This document shows positions 1-8,264 of a DNA stretch of 64,000 bases, in pieces. The notes under the pieces were generated by a model. That model was not told where the DNA came from, searched no databases, and saw only the letters and a list, made by a program, of their open reading frames with translations. Where the stretch lies: NCBI GenBank assembly GCA_947493745.1, contig CANLSM010000021.1, positions 1-64,000 on the forward strand, in the 5' to 3' direction. This DNA is from an uncultured Paracoccaceae bacterium (GTDB lineage Bacteria > Pseudomonadota > Alphaproteobacteria > Rhodobacterales > Rhodobacteraceae). Made by a program: the position numbers and the translations under genes. Every line of letters starts with the position of its first letter. The first letter of the stretch is position 1.

Positions 1-77
1 GCGGTTGTAGCTCAGTTGGTTAGAGTGCCGGCCTGTCACGCCGGAGGTCGCGGGTTCGAGCCCCGTCAACCGCGCCA
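1..77 (+). tRNA. tRNA-Asp (GTC)
   Basis: The cloverleaf is complete. It has a 7-bp acceptor stem (gcggttg with caaccgc), a D arm, anticodon GTC at 35-37, a T arm containing gttcgag, discriminator G and an encoded CCA at 75-77. It begins at the first base of the window, so its promoter is not visible. No repeat of its 3' end was seen downstream that would suggest an integrated element. Confidence 0.97.
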
Positions 78-192
78 TTCCATCCCCGATCACTACAAAT
101 TCTGCTTGAAACTTCGCCCCTGTTGGCCAAAGTGATTTGGAAAAGGTCCGTCAAAAGGGCCATCACGAAACCTACCACACAGGGAATTTGCA

Positions 193-1275
193 ATGTCAGT
201 GTTCAGGACCACAGCCCTATGCCTCGTGCTTGGCGCAACCGCCGGCGCAGCCGAGGAAGTCCGGGTGTACAATTGGAGTGACTATATCGACGAGCAGATC
301 CTCGCGGATTTCACAGCCGAAACAGGGATCGACGTCATCTATGATGTCTTTGACAGCAATGAAGTGCTTGAGACCAAGCTGCTCGCGGGCAGCACCGGCT
401 ATGACATCGTGGTGCCATCAGCGACCTTCCTGCAACGCCAGATTTCCGTGGGCATCCCGCAGGCGCTCGACAAATCCAAGCTGAGCAATCTGGGCAATAT
501 GTGGGACGTGGTGGCCGAGCGGACGGCGGTCTATGATCCTAACAACACCTATTCGATCAACTACATGTGGGGCACCACTGGCATCGGCTATAATGTTGAG
601 AAGGTAGAGGAAATTCTGGGTGTCGATGCACCGACAGGATCCCTCTCGCTGATCTTCGATCCTGCCAATGCTGAGAAGCTCGCGGCGTGCGGCATTCATG
701 TGCTCGATGCACCCGAAGAGGTGATCCCGGCAGCGCTTGCCTATCTGGGCATGGACCCCAACGCCAAGGATGCCGATGCGCTCGGTAAGGCGGAAGAGGT
801 CCTTAAAGGTGTTCGGCCACATATCCAGAAGTTCAACTCGTCTGAATACATCAATGCACTTGCCAATGGGGATATCTGCGTGGCGATCGGCTGGTCCGGT
901 GATGTCCTGCAGGCCCGTGACCGCGCGGCAGAGGCGGACAATGGCGTCACCGTGGAATACTCGATCCCCGTCGAGGGGGCGTTGATGTGGTTTGACCAGA
1001 TGATGATCCCGTCCGATGCGCCGAACCCTGACGCCGCTCACAAGTTTCTCGATTATCTGATGCGTCCAGAAGTGGCGGCAATGGCATCGAACTATGTCTA
1101 CTATGCCAACGGCAACGTGGCCTCGCAGGAGCTTCTCAATGAGGATGTGATCGGGGACACGGCGATCTACCCCGATGAGGTGACGCTGGCCAATCTCTAC
1201 ACCTACATCGCGCCGAACCCGCGTGAGCAGCGCACCATGACGCGCATGTGGACCGGCGTGAAGACCGGGCAGTAG
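193..1275 (+). CDS. potF: PotF-type putrescine/polyamine-binding periplasmic protein
   Basis: This is the periplasmic solute-binding subunit of a polyamine ABC importer. The 360-residue protein starts with a signal peptide (cleavage probably after GATAGA, about residue 20). It continues with YNWSDYID, VFDSNEVLE, STGYDIVVPS, YMWGTTGIGYNV, LANGDICVAIGWSGD and a C-terminal RTMTRMWTGVKTG, a block order that matches E. coli PotF closely. An AGGGAA ribosome-binding site precedes the ATG. It is the first gene of a four-gene operon with the ATPase and two permeases. PotF rather than PotD is preferred from the motif match; the exact ligand (putrescine, spermidine or another amine) is inferred. Confidence 0.92.
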   Translation: MSVFRTTALCLVLGATAGAAEEVRVYNWSDYIDEQILADFTAETGIDVIYDVFDSNEVLETKLLAGSTGYDIVVPSATFLQRQISVGIPQALDKSKLSNLGNMWDVVAERTAVYDPNNTYSINYMWGTTGIGYNVEKVEEILGVDAPTGSLSLIFDPANAEKLAACGIHVLDAPEEVIPAALAYLGMDPNAKDADALGKAEEVLKGVRPHIQKFNSSEYINALANGDICVAIGWSGDVLQARDRAAEADNGVTVEYSIPVEGALMWFDQMMIPSDAPNPDAAHKFLDYLMRPEVAAMASNYVYYANGNVASQELLNEDVIGDTAIYPDEVTLANLYTYIAPNPREQRTMTRMWTGVKTGQ

Positions 1276-1283
1276 GCGCGTCG

Positions 1284-2411
1284 GTGTCGCAGACAAGCGC
1301 TGTCTTCGCCCCATGGGCGGAGGCGGATGCAAAACCGCTGATCTCGTTTGACCGGGTGACCAAGAGCTTCGGCGGTTTTATCGCCGTCGATGATCTGAGC
1401 GTCGATATCTATGAGCGCGAGTTCTTCGCGCTTCTCGGCCCGTCCGGCTGCGGCAAAACCACGATGATGCGCATGCTGGCGGGTTTCGAGACCCCGACGG
1501 AGGGCGAGATCCGGCTGGGCGGTGAGGTTTTGCGTGATCAGCCGCCCAATGCGCGGCCCGTGAACATGATGTTCCAGTCCTACGCGCTCTTCCCGCATCT
1601 CAGCGTGGCCGACAATATCGCCTTCGGTCTCAAGCGGTCGCAGATGTCCAAGCCGGACATCACTGCGCGCACCGAGCAGATGCTGGAACTGGTCCAGTTG
1701 AAGGATTTTGCCAAACGCAAGCCGCATCAGCTTTCGGGCGGTCAGCGGCAGCGGGTGGCGCTGGCCCGCTCGCTCGCCAAAAGCCCGAAGCTGCTGCTGC
1801 TTGATGAGCCGCTGGGCGCGCTCGACAAGAAGCTGCGCCAGCAGACCCAGTTCGAGCTGATGAACATCCAGGAGAGCCTGGGCACCACCTTCATGATCGT
1901 CACCCATGATCAGGAGGAGGCGATGACAGTGGCCTCGCGCATTGCCGTGATGGACAAGGGAAAGATCATTCAGGTGGCAACGCCCGGTGAAATCTATGAA
2001 TACCCGATCAACCGCTATGTGGCTGATTTCATTGGTGATGTGAATGTGATCGAGGCGCATGCAACCGGCACCGACACAGCCACCTTGACCCGTGGCGAAG
2101 GGCTGAAACCGCTTGAGGCATCCTGGGGTCGGCTGACGGCGGGCGACGGCAAGCTCTGGCTGGCACTCCGCCCCGAGAAGGTGCAGGTCAGCGTGGACGC
2201 GCCGCAGGGCACTTCCAATGCGCTGCAAGGCAAGGTCATCGACATCGCCTATTCGGGCAACCTGACCACCTATCATGTGGAAATCGACAGTGGTCAGATC
2301 GTCATGGCTCAAGAGGTCAACCGACGCCATCTGGCCGACCGGTCGATCACCTGGGAGGATCCGGTCTGGCTGAGCTGGGACAAGGGCGCCGGCGTCCTGA
2401 TGCGGGGCTGA
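1284..2411 (+). CDS. potG: PotG-type polyamine ABC transporter ATPase
   Basis: This is the cytoplasmic ATPase that energises polyamine uptake. It carries Walker A GPSGCGKTT, the Q-loop at MMFQSYALFPHL, signature LSGGQRQRVALARSLA, Walker B LLLLDEPLGALD and the switch-region TFMIVTHDQEEAM. A C-terminal TOBE-like regulatory domain (about residues 280-375) follows. A GTG at 1284 is chosen because it gives the usual length of 375 residues and begins just after potF ends; an ATG at 1248 in the same frame would overlap potF by 28 bases. Neither start has a strong ribosome-binding site. Confidence 0.9.
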   Translation: MSQTSAVFAPWAEADAKPLISFDRVTKSFGGFIAVDDLSVDIYEREFFALLGPSGCGKTTMMRMLAGFETPTEGEIRLGGEVLRDQPPNARPVNMMFQSYALFPHLSVADNIAFGLKRSQMSKPDITARTEQMLELVQLKDFAKRKPHQLSGGQRQRVALARSLAKSPKLLLLDEPLGALDKKLRQQTQFELMNIQESLGTTFMIVTHDQEEAMTVASRIAVMDKGKIIQVATPGEIYEYPINRYVADFIGDVNVIEAHATGTDTATLTRGEGLKPLEASWGRLTAGDGKLWLALRPEKVQVSVDAPQGTSNALQGKVIDIAYSGNLTTYHVEIDSGQIVMAQEVNRRHLADRSITWEDPVWLSWDKGAGVLMRG

Positions 2412-2414
2412 CAA

Positions 2415-3296
2415 ATGGGGCGCCGGGTGCTGATCGCGATCCCGTTTCTCTGGCTTCTGATCCTGTTCCTGATCCCGTTCCTGATTGTCTTCAAGATATC
2501 GCTGTCGGATTATGCGTTGGCCCGCCCGCCATACCTGCCGCAATACAACCCCGACGAGGGGCTCTGGGCACTGATCAGCCAGCTTGATTTTGAGACCTAC
2601 GCCTTCATCTTCTCGGACTCGCTTTACATCAACGCGTATCTCTCCAGCCTTCAGATCGCGGCGATCTGTACGCTGGCCTGCCTCGCGCTGGGATACCCGA
2701 TGGCCTATGCGATGGCCCGCGCACCCAAGAGGTGGCAGCCGCTGCTGGTCATGCTGGTGATCTTGCCGTTCTGGACCTCGTTCCTGATCCGGGTCTATGC
2801 GTGGATCGGTATCCTGAAGACCGAAGGACTGCTCAATGTTTTCCTGCTCTGGACCGGTGCTATTGCCGAGCCGCTGGCGATCTACAACACCAATATCGCG
2901 GTCTGCATCGGGATCATCTACACCTATCTGCCTTTCATGATCCTGCCGCTCTATGCGACGCTGGAGCGAATGGACGACAGCCTGCTGGAGGCGGCTGAGG
3001 ATCTGGGCTGCTCGCGCCTTTCGGCCTTCTGGTCCATCACCTTGCCGCTATCGCTGCCGGGCATCATCGCGGGCTCGTTTCTGGTATTCATTCCGGCGGT
3101 GGGGGAGTTCGTGATCCCCGATCTTCTGGGCGGTTCGTCGAACCTGATGATTGGCAAGACGCTTTGGGTCGAGTTCTTCAACAACCGTGACTGGACCGTT
3201 GCCTCCGCGGTGGCGATGCTGATGCTTGCAGGCCTGATCATCCCCATCGTGCTCTTCCAGCGCCAGCAGGAACGTGACCGGGAGGCCGGTCGATGA
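2415..3296 (+). CDS. potH: PotH-type polyamine ABC permease
   Basis: One of the two inner-membrane permeases of the polyamine importer, 293 residues with about six hydrophobic segments. The cytoplasmic coupling (EAA) loop is visible as LEAAEDLGCSRLSAFWSITLPLS, with the invariant G inside it. It starts 4 bases after potG and overlaps the next permease gene by ATGA, so the two permeases are probably translationally coupled. The order substrate-binding protein, ATPase, permease, permease is the potFGHI order. Confidence 0.9.
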   Translation: MGRRVLIAIPFLWLLILFLIPFLIVFKISLSDYALARPPYLPQYNPDEGLWALISQLDFETYAFIFSDSLYINAYLSSLQIAAICTLACLALGYPMAYAMARAPKRWQPLLVMLVILPFWTSFLIRVYAWIGILKTEGLLNVFLLWTGAIAEPLAIYNTNIAVCIGIIYTYLPFMILPLYATLERMDDSLLEAAEDLGCSRLSAFWSITLPLSLPGIIAGSFLVFIPAVGEFVIPDLLGGSSNLMIGKTLWVEFFNNRDWTVASAVAMLMLAGLIIPIVLFQRQQERDREAGR

Positions 3297-4075
3297 GGCG
3301 CATGTCCCTGTTCAACGTGACGTCCCTGACGCTGGTCGCGGCCTTCCTTTACCTGCCGATCCTGCTGCTGATCATCTACAGCTTCAATGAGAGCAAACTT
3401 GTCACGGTCTGGGGCGGGTTCTCGACCAAATGGTATGGCGAGCTTTTGCGCAACGAGCAGTTCCTCGATGCGGCCTGGGTGACTCTGAAAGTCGCGGTGA
3501 TCTCATCGACCATTGCGACCGTGCTGGGAACCATGGCGGCCCTTGTGCTGGTGCGGGCAGGGCGGTTTATCGGGCGGACGCTCTTCTCCGGCATGATCTA
3601 CGCGCCTTTGGTCATGCCCGAGGTGATCACCGGCCTCTCGCTTCTGTTGCTCTTTATCGCGGCAGGTGTGGATCGCGGGGCAACGACAATCATTCTCGCC
3701 CATGCGACTTTCTCCATGTGTTACGTGTCGGTCGTGGTCTCGTCCCGGCTGGTCACCTTCGACCGCTCTCTTGAAGAGGCCGCGCGTGATCTTGGCTGCA
3801 CGCCCTGGGACGCGTTTTTCTCCGTCACCCTGCCGATCATAGCACCTGCCGTCATCGCGGGTTGGCTTCTGGCGTTCACGCTGTCGCTGGACGATCTTGT
3901 GATTGCTTCCTTCACCTCCGGCCCCGGCGCCACCACCTTGCCGATGCGGATCTATTCGGCCGTCCGGCTGGGTGTCAGCCCCGAGATCAACGCGCTCTCG
4001 ACCATCCTGATCGGGCTGGTGAGTATAGGTGTGATTGCGGCCTCTCTGGCGGGAAAACGCTCGGCGCGGACCTGA
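3293..4075 (+). CDS. potI: PotI-type polyamine ABC permease
   Basis: The second inner-membrane permease of the importer, 260 residues with several transmembrane segments. Its EAA loop reads LEEAARDLGCTPWDAFFSVTLP. The ATG lies in an ATGA overlap with the stop of potH. This is the last gene of the transporter operon; the following 200 bases carry a structured leader and the cobalamin operon. No terminator with a U-tract is visible directly after it. Confidence 0.9.
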   Translation: MRRMSLFNVTSLTLVAAFLYLPILLLIIYSFNESKLVTVWGGFSTKWYGELLRNEQFLDAAWVTLKVAVISSTIATVLGTMAALVLVRAGRFIGRTLFSGMIYAPLVMPEVITGLSLLLLFIAAGVDRGATTIILAHATFSMCYVSVVVSSRLVTFDRSLEEAARDLGCTPWDAFFSVTLPIIAPAVIAGWLLAFTLSLDDLVIASFTSGPGATTLPMRIYSAVRLGVSPEINALSTILIGLVSIGVIAASLAGKRSART

Positions 4076-4143
4076 CATCTGAAAAAGCACCCGATCGGTC
4101 GCATCCGGCATTGCGAGGCGGGGTCCGCGTTGCTAGGACTGTG

Positions 4144-4220
4144 CCCAGACGACGCCTTCGGGCGGAGCGGGAAACCGGGGAGGCTGACCCAAACAGGGGG
4201 CTGAGCCGGTTGTCGTCGGG
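4144..4220 (+). promoter_or_regulatory. predicted structured RNA leader upstream of the cobalamin operon
   Basis: Complementary arms at 4144-4153 (cccagacgac) and 4212-4220 (gtcgtcggg) pair with one bulged A. They enclose a GCC-UUCG-GGC tetraloop hairpin (4154-4163) and a second hairpin (GGCT 4182-4185 with AGCC 4204-4207, topped by CCC/GGG pairing). The result is a three-way junction in the 5' leader of the cobalamin genes. The segment gcgggaaaccggg recalls the GGGAA-nnn-GG core of cobalamin riboswitches, but no canonical B12 box was found, so the class is left open. Confidence 0.4.
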
Positions 4221-4251
4221 ATGAAGGGAGCATCTCTCTTCAAACGGATAC

Positions 4252-4274
4252 CCGCTTTTGAATGGAAAAAGCGG
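4252..4274 (+). promoter_or_regulatory. hairpin that covers the ribosome-binding site of the first cobalamin-operon gene
   Basis: CCGCTTTT (4252-4259) pairs perfectly with AAAAGCGG (4267-4274) around a 7-base loop. The final GG belongs to the GGAG Shine-Dalgarno sequence at 4273-4276, which serves the ATG at 4284. No U-tract follows, so translational control is more likely than termination. Together with the upstream structure this resembles an expression platform. Confidence 0.5.
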
Positions 4275-4283
4275 AGCACCGAT

Positions 4284-4496
4284 ATGCGATATCTTCTGAC
4301 AGTTCTGATGAGCCTTGCTTCAGCGCCAGTCTTCGCGCATCCCGGCCACCTGGCCGATCTGGCGGGCCACAATCACTGGATTGCACTGGGTGCGCTTGGC
4401 ATAGCAGTTCTCGCGGGCATCTATGCGGGACGCAAGAAGCGCAAGGGTGAGCCGGAGGAGGAGATCGAGGAAGAGACCGAGGAGCAGCCCGCATGA
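4284..4496 (+). CDS. small membrane protein (DUF6732-like) heading the cobalamin operon
   Basis: The 70-residue product has a signal peptide ending near PVFA, then a His-bearing stretch (HPGHLADLAGHNHW), one transmembrane segment (about 30-50), a basic RKKRK stop-transfer patch and a strongly acidic Glu-rich tail. The His-rich mature start suggests metal binding at the periplasmic face, as in HupE/UreJ or CbtB-like cobalt or nickel proteins. The overlap with cbiX (ATGA) ties it to cobalt supply for cobalamin. The start at 4284 is chosen over an in-frame ATG at 4221 because it gives a proper signal peptide and has GGAG at the right distance. The function is inferred. Confidence 0.7.
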   Translation: MRYLLTVLMSLASAPVFAHPGHLADLAGHNHWIALGALGIAVLAGIYAGRKKRKGEPEEEIEEETEEQPA

Positions 4497-5584
4497 GCAA
4501 GATCGGTGTGATGATCTGCGGCCACGGCTCGCGCTCTCAGGCGGCTGTCGATCAGTTCGCGGTGCTGGCCGAGAAACTGCCCGCCTATCTGCCCGACTGG
4601 CCGGTGGATTACGGCTATCTTGAGTTTGCCAATCCGGTGATCCGCGACGGGCTGGACAATCTGCGCGCGCAGGGCTGTGACCATATCCTGGCGGTTCCCG
4701 GCATGCTCTTTGCTGCGATGCACGCCAAGAACGACATCCCCACGGTGCTCAACACCTATGCTGCCAAGCATGATGTGAAGGTACAGTATGGCCGCGAACT
4801 GGGCGTTGATCCCAAGATGATCCGCGCGGCCTCCGAGCGGGTGCAGGAGGCCGTTGACAAGGCCAATGCCGAGCAGGGCGAGGCGCCGCTCAGCGAGACC
4901 TGCCTTGTCGTGATCGGGCGTGGCGCGTCTGACCCGGATGCCAACTCCAACGTCTCCAAGATCGCCCGGATGCTCTGGGAGGGCATGGGCTTTGGCTGGT
5001 GCGAGGTCGGCTATTCCGGCGTCACCTTCCCGCTGGTCGAACCCTGTCTGGAGCATGTGGCGAAGCTGGGCTACAGACGCGTCGTCGTCTTCCCTTATTT
5101 CCTGTTCACCGGCATTCTGATCGACCGGATCTATGGCTTCACCGATATCGTGGCCGAGGCCAATCCGGGCATTGAGTTCGTGAAGGCGGGATATCTGAAC
5201 GATCACCCCCAGGTGCTCGCCACCTTCGCGGAACGGGTCACGGAAATCCTTGAAGGACAGAACGCGATGAACTGCGCGATGTGCAAATATCGCGCGCAGG
5301 TTCTGGGTTTTGAGGCCGAGGTCGGCAGCCCGCAGGAAAGCCATCATCACCATGTCGAGGGGCAGGGTGCCTCGGCGCCCGGTTCCAACGTCGAGGACTG
5401 CAAACTTTGCGAGACCTTCTGCACCGGCGCCTGTCGGCTGGATGCGGGACATCACCATCACCACGACCACGCGCATGACCACCACCATCATCATGACCAT
5501 GATCACCATCACGCCCCGTACCCCCATGCGGATCACCCGCTGGGACCGGAAAGTGTGCGCAAGCATCTCAAGGATGACGGGTGA
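4493..5584 (+). CDS. cbiX: CbiX-type sirohydrochlorin cobaltochelatase with Cys motifs and His-rich tail
   Basis: Inserts cobalt into a tetrapyrrole early in cobalamin synthesis. The 363-residue protein is the long CbiX form: two ferrochelatase-like halves with catalytic His11 (CGHGSR) and His77 (MHAKND), followed by MNCAMC (about 259) and CKLCETFCTGAC, which could hold an iron-sulfur centre. A C-terminal run of more than 20 histidines and aspartates lies at about 322-345. Long CbiX proteins with a Cys motif and His tail are known from Bacillus megaterium. The start overlaps the stop of the small membrane protein, and the stop overlaps the next start by GTGA. Confidence 0.92.
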   Translation: MSKIGVMICGHGSRSQAAVDQFAVLAEKLPAYLPDWPVDYGYLEFANPVIRDGLDNLRAQGCDHILAVPGMLFAAMHAKNDIPTVLNTYAAKHDVKVQYGRELGVDPKMIRAASERVQEAVDKANAEQGEAPLSETCLVVIGRGASDPDANSNVSKIARMLWEGMGFGWCEVGYSGVTFPLVEPCLEHVAKLGYRRVVVFPYFLFTGILIDRIYGFTDIVAEANPGIEFVKAGYLNDHPQVLATFAERVTEILEGQNAMNCAMCKYRAQVLGFEAEVGSPQESHHHHVEGQGASAPGSNVEDCKLCETFCTGACRLDAGHHHHHDHAHDHHHHHDHDHHHAPYPHADHPLGPESVRKHLKDDG

Positions 5585-7077
5585 GCGGCAAGGATCTCTT
5601 TGACGGATACATGGCCGTGGACTGGTCGGCCAATGGTGTGCCCAAAAAGGGCGCGGACAGCATCTGGATCTGCTGCACCGGCTGGGGCGGACCGGATGTG
5701 CTGGAGAACCCGTCCACACGGACGTGGGCGATGGTGCGGATTGACGAGATGCTTCAGGCAGCGACCGCTGCCGACCGGCGTCTTCTCTGCGGTTTTGATT
5801 TCCCGTTCGGTTATCCCGAGGGCACCGCGCGCGCGCTTACCGGGAAGGACGATTGGCAGGCAGTCTGGGCCTTGCTGGCCGAGATCATCGAAGACGGCCC
5901 GCAGAACGAGAACAACCGTTTCGATGCGGCAGCACAGTTGAACGCAAGCTTTGAGGGCGAGGGGCCGTTCTATTTCAATGGCTTGAAGCGGGATATTGAC
6001 GGTCTGCCACGAAAGAAACCGGATGGTTATGGCGCACATCTGCCAAGTGCCGCGCGCCATGCGGAGATCATCGTGAAGGGCGCGCAGGAGACCTGGAAGC
6101 TTGGCGGCACCGGATCGGTCGGCAGTCAGGCGCTGATGGGGATTGCGGCACTGGAGCGGCTGCGCCAGCAGCGCGACGTTGCGATCTGGCCGTTTGAGAC
6201 CCTTGGCGAGGGCAGGAGCCATGTGCTGGCTGAAATCTATCCGTCGCTTGCCGCGCCTGCACCCGGTCATGAAATCAAGGACGCGGGCCAGGTGAAATCC
6301 GTGGTAACGGCGTTGAGAAATCTTGATGCCAGCGGCGATCTCTCCACCCTCCTGCATGCGCCTGCCGGGATGCCCCGTGAGGTACGGCGTGAGGAGGCCT
6401 GTATTCTCGGCATGAACGATCAGGGCCTTTTTCGGAATGCGGCGCGCACGTATCTGCGCGCCCCCAAGGCGATCTATGCGCGGTCCTTCGCGACCGTCCG
6501 CGCGGAGGCTGATCTGGACCGCTTTCCAGCCGACATGGCCGAGATTGCCGTCCGTCTGATCCACGCCTGCGGCATGGTCGATATCTGCGCCGATCTGGAA
6601 GGCACCGATGATTGTACGAAATCGGCCCGCGATGCGCTTGCAAACGGTGCTCCGATCCTGTGCGATTGCGAAATGGTCGCAAGCGGCGTGATCCGGCGGG
6701 GTTTGCGCGACAATGACGTGATCTGCACGCTGAACGATCCTCAAACTCCGGATATCGCGAAGCGGCTGGGCACCACCCGCTCGGCTGCCGCGACGGAGCT
6801 TTGGCCCGATCATCTAAAAGGGGCGATTGTGGCTGTCGGCAATGCGCCCACGGCGCTCTTCCACCTGTTGGAGGGGCTCGACCGCGGCTGGCCGGAACCA
6901 GCAGCGATCCTCGCCTTCCCCGTCGGCTTTGTCGGTGCGCAGGAGAGCAAGGCAGAACTGGCGGCGAACCCGCGCGGGATCCCGTTCCTGACGCTGCACG
7001 GACGCAGGGGCGGCTCTGCCATGGCGTCCGCCGCGGTCAACGCGATGGCCCTGGGACTGAGGGGGGACGGATTGTGA
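5581..7077 (+). CDS. cobH: fusion: RNase H-like (DUF429-type) domain + precorrin-8X methylmutase CobH
   Basis: Residues about 290-498 are CobH, which moves a methyl group on precorrin-8X to give hydrogenobyrinic acid. The catalytic His is H328 in RLIHACGM, followed by DLEGTDDC, ILCDCEMVASGV, TRSAAA and AVGNAPTALF. Residues 1-285 form an extra domain starting MAVDWSANG (D14) with GFDFPFGYP (D73), which resembles DUF429/RNase H-fold predicted nucleases. Normal CobH is about 210 residues, so the protein is more than doubled. The GTG start lies in a GTGA overlap with cbiX, and the reading frame is uninterrupted. The role of the N-terminal domain in corrin synthesis is unknown. Confidence 0.85.
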   Translation: MSGKDLFDGYMAVDWSANGVPKKGADSIWICCTGWGGPDVLENPSTRTWAMVRIDEMLQAATAADRRLLCGFDFPFGYPEGTARALTGKDDWQAVWALLAEIIEDGPQNENNRFDAAAQLNASFEGEGPFYFNGLKRDIDGLPRKKPDGYGAHLPSAARHAEIIVKGAQETWKLGGTGSVGSQALMGIAALERLRQQRDVAIWPFETLGEGRSHVLAEIYPSLAAPAPGHEIKDAGQVKSVVTALRNLDASGDLSTLLHAPAGMPREVRREEACILGMNDQGLFRNAARTYLRAPKAIYARSFATVRAEADLDRFPADMAEIAVRLIHACGMVDICADLEGTDDCTKSARDALANGAPILCDCEMVASGVIRRGLRDNDVICTLNDPQTPDIAKRLGTTRSAAATELWPDHLKGAIVAVGNAPTALFHLLEGLDRGWPEPAAILAFPVGFVGAQESKAELAANPRGIPFLTLHGRRGGSAMASAAVNAMALGLRGDGL

Positions 7078-8264
7078 AGCAATGGTTGCAAATCATCGGC
7101 ATCGGCGAGGACGGGATGGCCGGTCTCAGCCCCGACGCGCAGACGCTTGTGCGCGAGGCCGAGGTGATTGTCGGTGGTCAGCGACACCACGATCTGACCG
7201 ACGGGGTGACAGCCGAACGCCTCGCCTGGCCCAGTCCGTTCGATGCGATGATCGACACGCTCAAAGCCCTCAAGGGGCGGCATGTGGTGGTTCTGGTTAC
7301 CGGTGATCCGCTCTGGTATTCGGTCGGGGCGCGCATTCTGAAGGCGATTCCGGCTGACGAGATCAGCTTCCACCCGCAGATATCGGCCTTCCAATGGGCA
7401 GCGGTCAGGATGGGGTGGAGCCTGGCTGATGTCGAAACCCTGACGGTGCATGGTCGCCGCGTCGAGCAGGCCATCCCGTTCTTCGCCCATGGGGCGCGGC
7501 TGCTGGTCCTGACGCAGGATCGCACGACACCGGCAAAGATCGCGGACCTTCTTCGGGAGCGCGGCTTTGGTCGCAGCCGCATGACGGCACTCGGCGCGCT
7601 TGGTGGCGCGAACGAAACCCGTGTCGAGGGTATTGCGGATGACTGGGACGGCGACGTTCCCGACTTTCATACGCTCGCCATCGAGTGCGCGGCATCGCGT
7701 GCACCGCTGCCACGCGGGCCGGGCCTGCCGGATAGCGCCTTCGAGCATGATGGCAAGATGACAAAGAGCGAGGTGCGCGCTGTCACACTCTCCCGGCTTG
7801 CGCCACAAAGAGGGGCTGTGCTCTGGGACATCGGGTGTGGATGTGGCTCGGTCGGGATCGAATGGTTGCGCGCTGTCCGCGATGCGGAGGCGGTCGGCAT
7901 CGATACCAATCAGGACCGGCTCGATATCGCGCGCCGAAACGCGGACATTCTCGGTGCGCCTCGTCTGGAGCTGATCCGCGGAAAGGTGCCCGATGCGCTC
8001 TCGGATCTGGTCGCGCCTGATGCGGTTTTCATTGGTGGAGGTCTGTCCGAGGCTGTTGTCGCGACGGCACTCTCGTCCCTGCAACCCTTTGGGCGTCTGG
8101 TCGCCAATGCGGTGACGCTGGAAAGTGAGGCGTTGCTGATTGCGATGCAGGCAAAGCACGGGGGCGAGTTGTCCCGTATCGCCGTCTCGCGCGCCGAAGC
8201 TGTCGGACCGTTTCGCGGCTGGAAACCACTGATGACCGTCACGCAATGGAGCCTCGTGACATGA
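7074..8264 (+). CDS. cobL: CobL, precorrin-6Y C5,15-methyltransferase (decarboxylating)
   Basis: A two-domain enzyme that methylates precorrin-6B at C5 and C15 and decarboxylates the C12 acetate to give precorrin-8X. The N-terminal half (about 1-200) is a tetrapyrrole methylase with GIGEDGMAGLS and LVTGDPLWYSVG. The C-terminal half (from about 228, MTKSEVRA) is a CbiT-like SAM domain with LWDIGCGCGSVGIEW. A GTG at 7074 is chosen because it gives a 4-base overlap with cobH, a normal length of 396 residues and the MT domain right at the start. Upstream in-frame codons would lie deep inside cobH. Confidence 0.92.
   Translation: MKQWLQIIGIGEDGMAGLSPDAQTLVREAEVIVGGQRHHDLTDGVTAERLAWPSPFDAMIDTLKALKGRHVVVLVTGDPLWYSVGARILKAIPADEISFHPQISAFQWAAVRMGWSLADVETLTVHGRRVEQAIPFFAHGARLLVLTQDRTTPAKIADLLRERGFGRSRMTALGALGGANETRVEGIADDWDGDVPDFHTLAIECAASRAPLPRGPGLPDSAFEHDGKMTKSEVRAVTLSRLAPQRGAVLWDIGCGCGSVGIEWLRAVRDAEAVGIDTNQDRLDIARRNADILGAPRLELIRGKVPDALSDLVAPDAVFIGGGLSEAVVATALSSLQPFGRLVANAVTLESEALLIAMQAKHGGELSRIAVSRAEAVGPFRGWKPLMTVTQWSLVT

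Noticed and set aside
1203-2543. Long minus-strand open frame opposite potG
   Set aside because: It mirrors the codon bias of potG, has no family motifs and no ribosome-binding site.
4076-4283. Canonical cobalamin riboswitch
   Set aside because: Part of the core looks similar but the B12 box and the P-stem order could not be found; kept as an unclassified structured leader.
5450-5515. Short tandem cat/cac repeats
   Set aside because: They encode the His/Asp tail of CbiX in frame; not a CRISPR or a satellite.
4421-5719. Long minus-strand open frame opposite cbiX
   Set aside because: It reads as antisense of the His-rich tail and chelatase domain; no protein motifs.
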